A DNA stretch of 7,170 bases, taken from NCBI GenBank assembly GCA_025356185.1, contig JANXUN010000575.1, positions 1 through 7,170 of the forward strand, read 5' to 3'. Under the pieces are notes generated by a model. It worked only from the letters and a program-made list of their open reading frames with translations. It was not told the origin of the DNA and searched no databases. This stretch comes from Gemmatimonadaceae bacterium. GTDB taxonomy: Bacteria; Gemmatimonadota; Gemmatimonadetes; Gemmatimonadales; Gemmatimonadaceae. Shown here one piece after another: positions 6,400 through 7,170 of this stretch; position 1 is the first letter of the stretch; every line of letters begins with the position of its first letter. The position numbers were made by a program, and so were the translations under genes.

Positions 6400-7170
6400 C
6401 TAGGGAACCTGCGCGTTAAGACCGTAAATAGCTTGGAGCAAGGCCAGTGCCACGAATCCAACGACGCCGCCAAACCCAAGTATCATGACAGGCTCTATCA
6501 GCGTCACCGCCTGGGCCACTCGCTGTTGCGCCTCCGCGTCGCATGCATCGGCGGCGCGCGCGGCCATTCCCGCCAGATCCCCGCTACTCTCACCGGCATC
6601 GAGCAGGCGCTCCGCGAGAGGCGGAAGCGTGCCAGCGAGCGCATCGGAAAGACGTGCTCCACCGCGCACCCGCGACTCGGCTTCGAGCATCTGCGCGGAC
6701 AGCTGTTGGTTCGAGACGACGGCACGCGCGAGCGCCATCGCGTCCAGCATCGACACACCTGACCGAAGCGCGACCGCGAGTGTTCCCACGTAACTCGCCG
6801 CGGCCCGCGTGCGTTCCAATGCACCGACCAACGGCCAAGACAGCCGTCGCTCATGATATTTTTGCCGCGCGCTCGCCGTCGCGAGCCAACGCTGCAAAAG
6901 CGCGGCGCCCAATACCAACAGGATAAGAAGCACCCAGCCGTAGTGTGTTACCACGCTGCTGATCGCGACCAGCGCACGGGTGCTTGCCGGCAGCGTGCCG
7001 CCGGTCTCGGCGATGAGTCCGGCAAATCGCGGCACCACAAGCAACAAGATCACCACAATACCGACTGTCGAGGCCGCACCGAGAATCGTTGGGTAAATCA
7101 GCGCGCTTCGCAGCTTGCTGCGCAGCAGATCGCGTCGTTCTAGGTGGTCAGCGATCAGCGACAGGCTGGC
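6400..7170 (-). CDS. GspF/PilC-type inner-membrane protein, C-terminal part (runs off right edge)
   Basis: The frame is open from the right edge, so the 5' end is outside the window; 256 residues are visible of about 400 usual for the family. The GTG at 7056 is internal, because the preceding codons encode the family motif HLERRDLLRSKLRSALIYPT at the end of the first T2SSF domain. Then come a membrane segment (GIVVILLLVVPRFAGL), a second (YGWVLLILLVLGAALL), the second T2SSF domain (SYVGTLAVALRSGVSMLDA to LLDAGESSGDLAGM), and the C-terminal membrane hairpin with the signature LIEPVMILGFGGVVGFVALA and ending LLQAIYGLNAQVP. These proteins form the inner-membrane platform of type II secretion or type IV pilus machines and work with a cytoplasmic ATPase; which machine cannot be told without the neighbours beyond the edge. 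It is probably the last gene of its operon, or is followed by the DUF pair. Confidence 0.93.
   Translation of the reverse strand, partial: ASLSLIADHLERRDLLRSKLRSALIYPTILGAASTVGIVVILLLVVPRFAGLIAETGGTLPASTRALVAISSVVTHYGWVLLILLVLGAALLQRWLATASARQKYHERRLSWPLVGALERTRAAASYVGTLAVALRSGVSMLDAMALARAVVSNQQLSAQMLEAESRVRGGARLSDALAGTLPPLAERLLDAGESSGDLAGMAARAADACDAEAQQRVAQAVTLIEPVMILGFGGVVGFVALALLQAIYGLNAQVP

Overview
The window looks like an ordinary chromosomal stretch from a moderately GC-rich bacterium with a Gram-negative envelope. It holds six genes, and nearly all encode exported or envelope proteins: a divergent lipoprotein cut by the left edge, a TolB-propeller/M28 metallopeptidase, a lipoprotein with a copper-site domain, a DUF1501 protein, a DUF1800 protein, and a type II secretion/type IV pilus F (GspF/PilC) protein cut by the right edge. 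The style fits Gemmatimonadota: signal peptides ending near Ala-Gln, an M28 peptidase with a TolB propeller, Big-2 lipoproteins and a DUF1800/DUF1501 pair. This taxon call is an inference from protein style and is not proven by any marker gene.

Left half (1-3138): a lipoprotein gene runs leftward from about base 126 and off the edge. The M28 peptidase gene (188-2194) runs rightward and overlaps by four bases (GTGA) the predicted start of the Big-2/cupredoxin lipoprotein gene (2191-3138). This suggests one two-gene transcription unit with coupled translation. Both products would act outside the cytoplasm: a zinc exopeptidase, and a lipid-anchored protein with two Ig-like domains carrying a C-terminal type 1 copper domain.

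Middle (3139-3236): a strong symmetric hairpin, A-rich on one side and T-rich on the other, lies between the convergent genes and probably terminates transcription from both directions.

Right half (3237-7170, all leftward): the GspF-like gene ends at 6400. A 191-base gap follows, holding short repeats but no gene. Next come the DUF1800 gene (start probably 6208, end 4616), a 68-base gap with a 12-base palindrome, and the DUF1501 gene (4547-3237). The last two form the conserved DUF1800/DUF1501 pair, both with twin-arginine signals, so both are probably folded and perhaps cofactor-loaded before export. Their biochemical role is not established.

No RNA gene, CRISPR array, insertion sequence, integrase or defence gene is visible, and no gene-free stretch exceeds 300 bases. 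The least explained parts are the Tat-exported DUF pair and the Ig-like/cupredoxin lipoprotein coupled to a peptidase.
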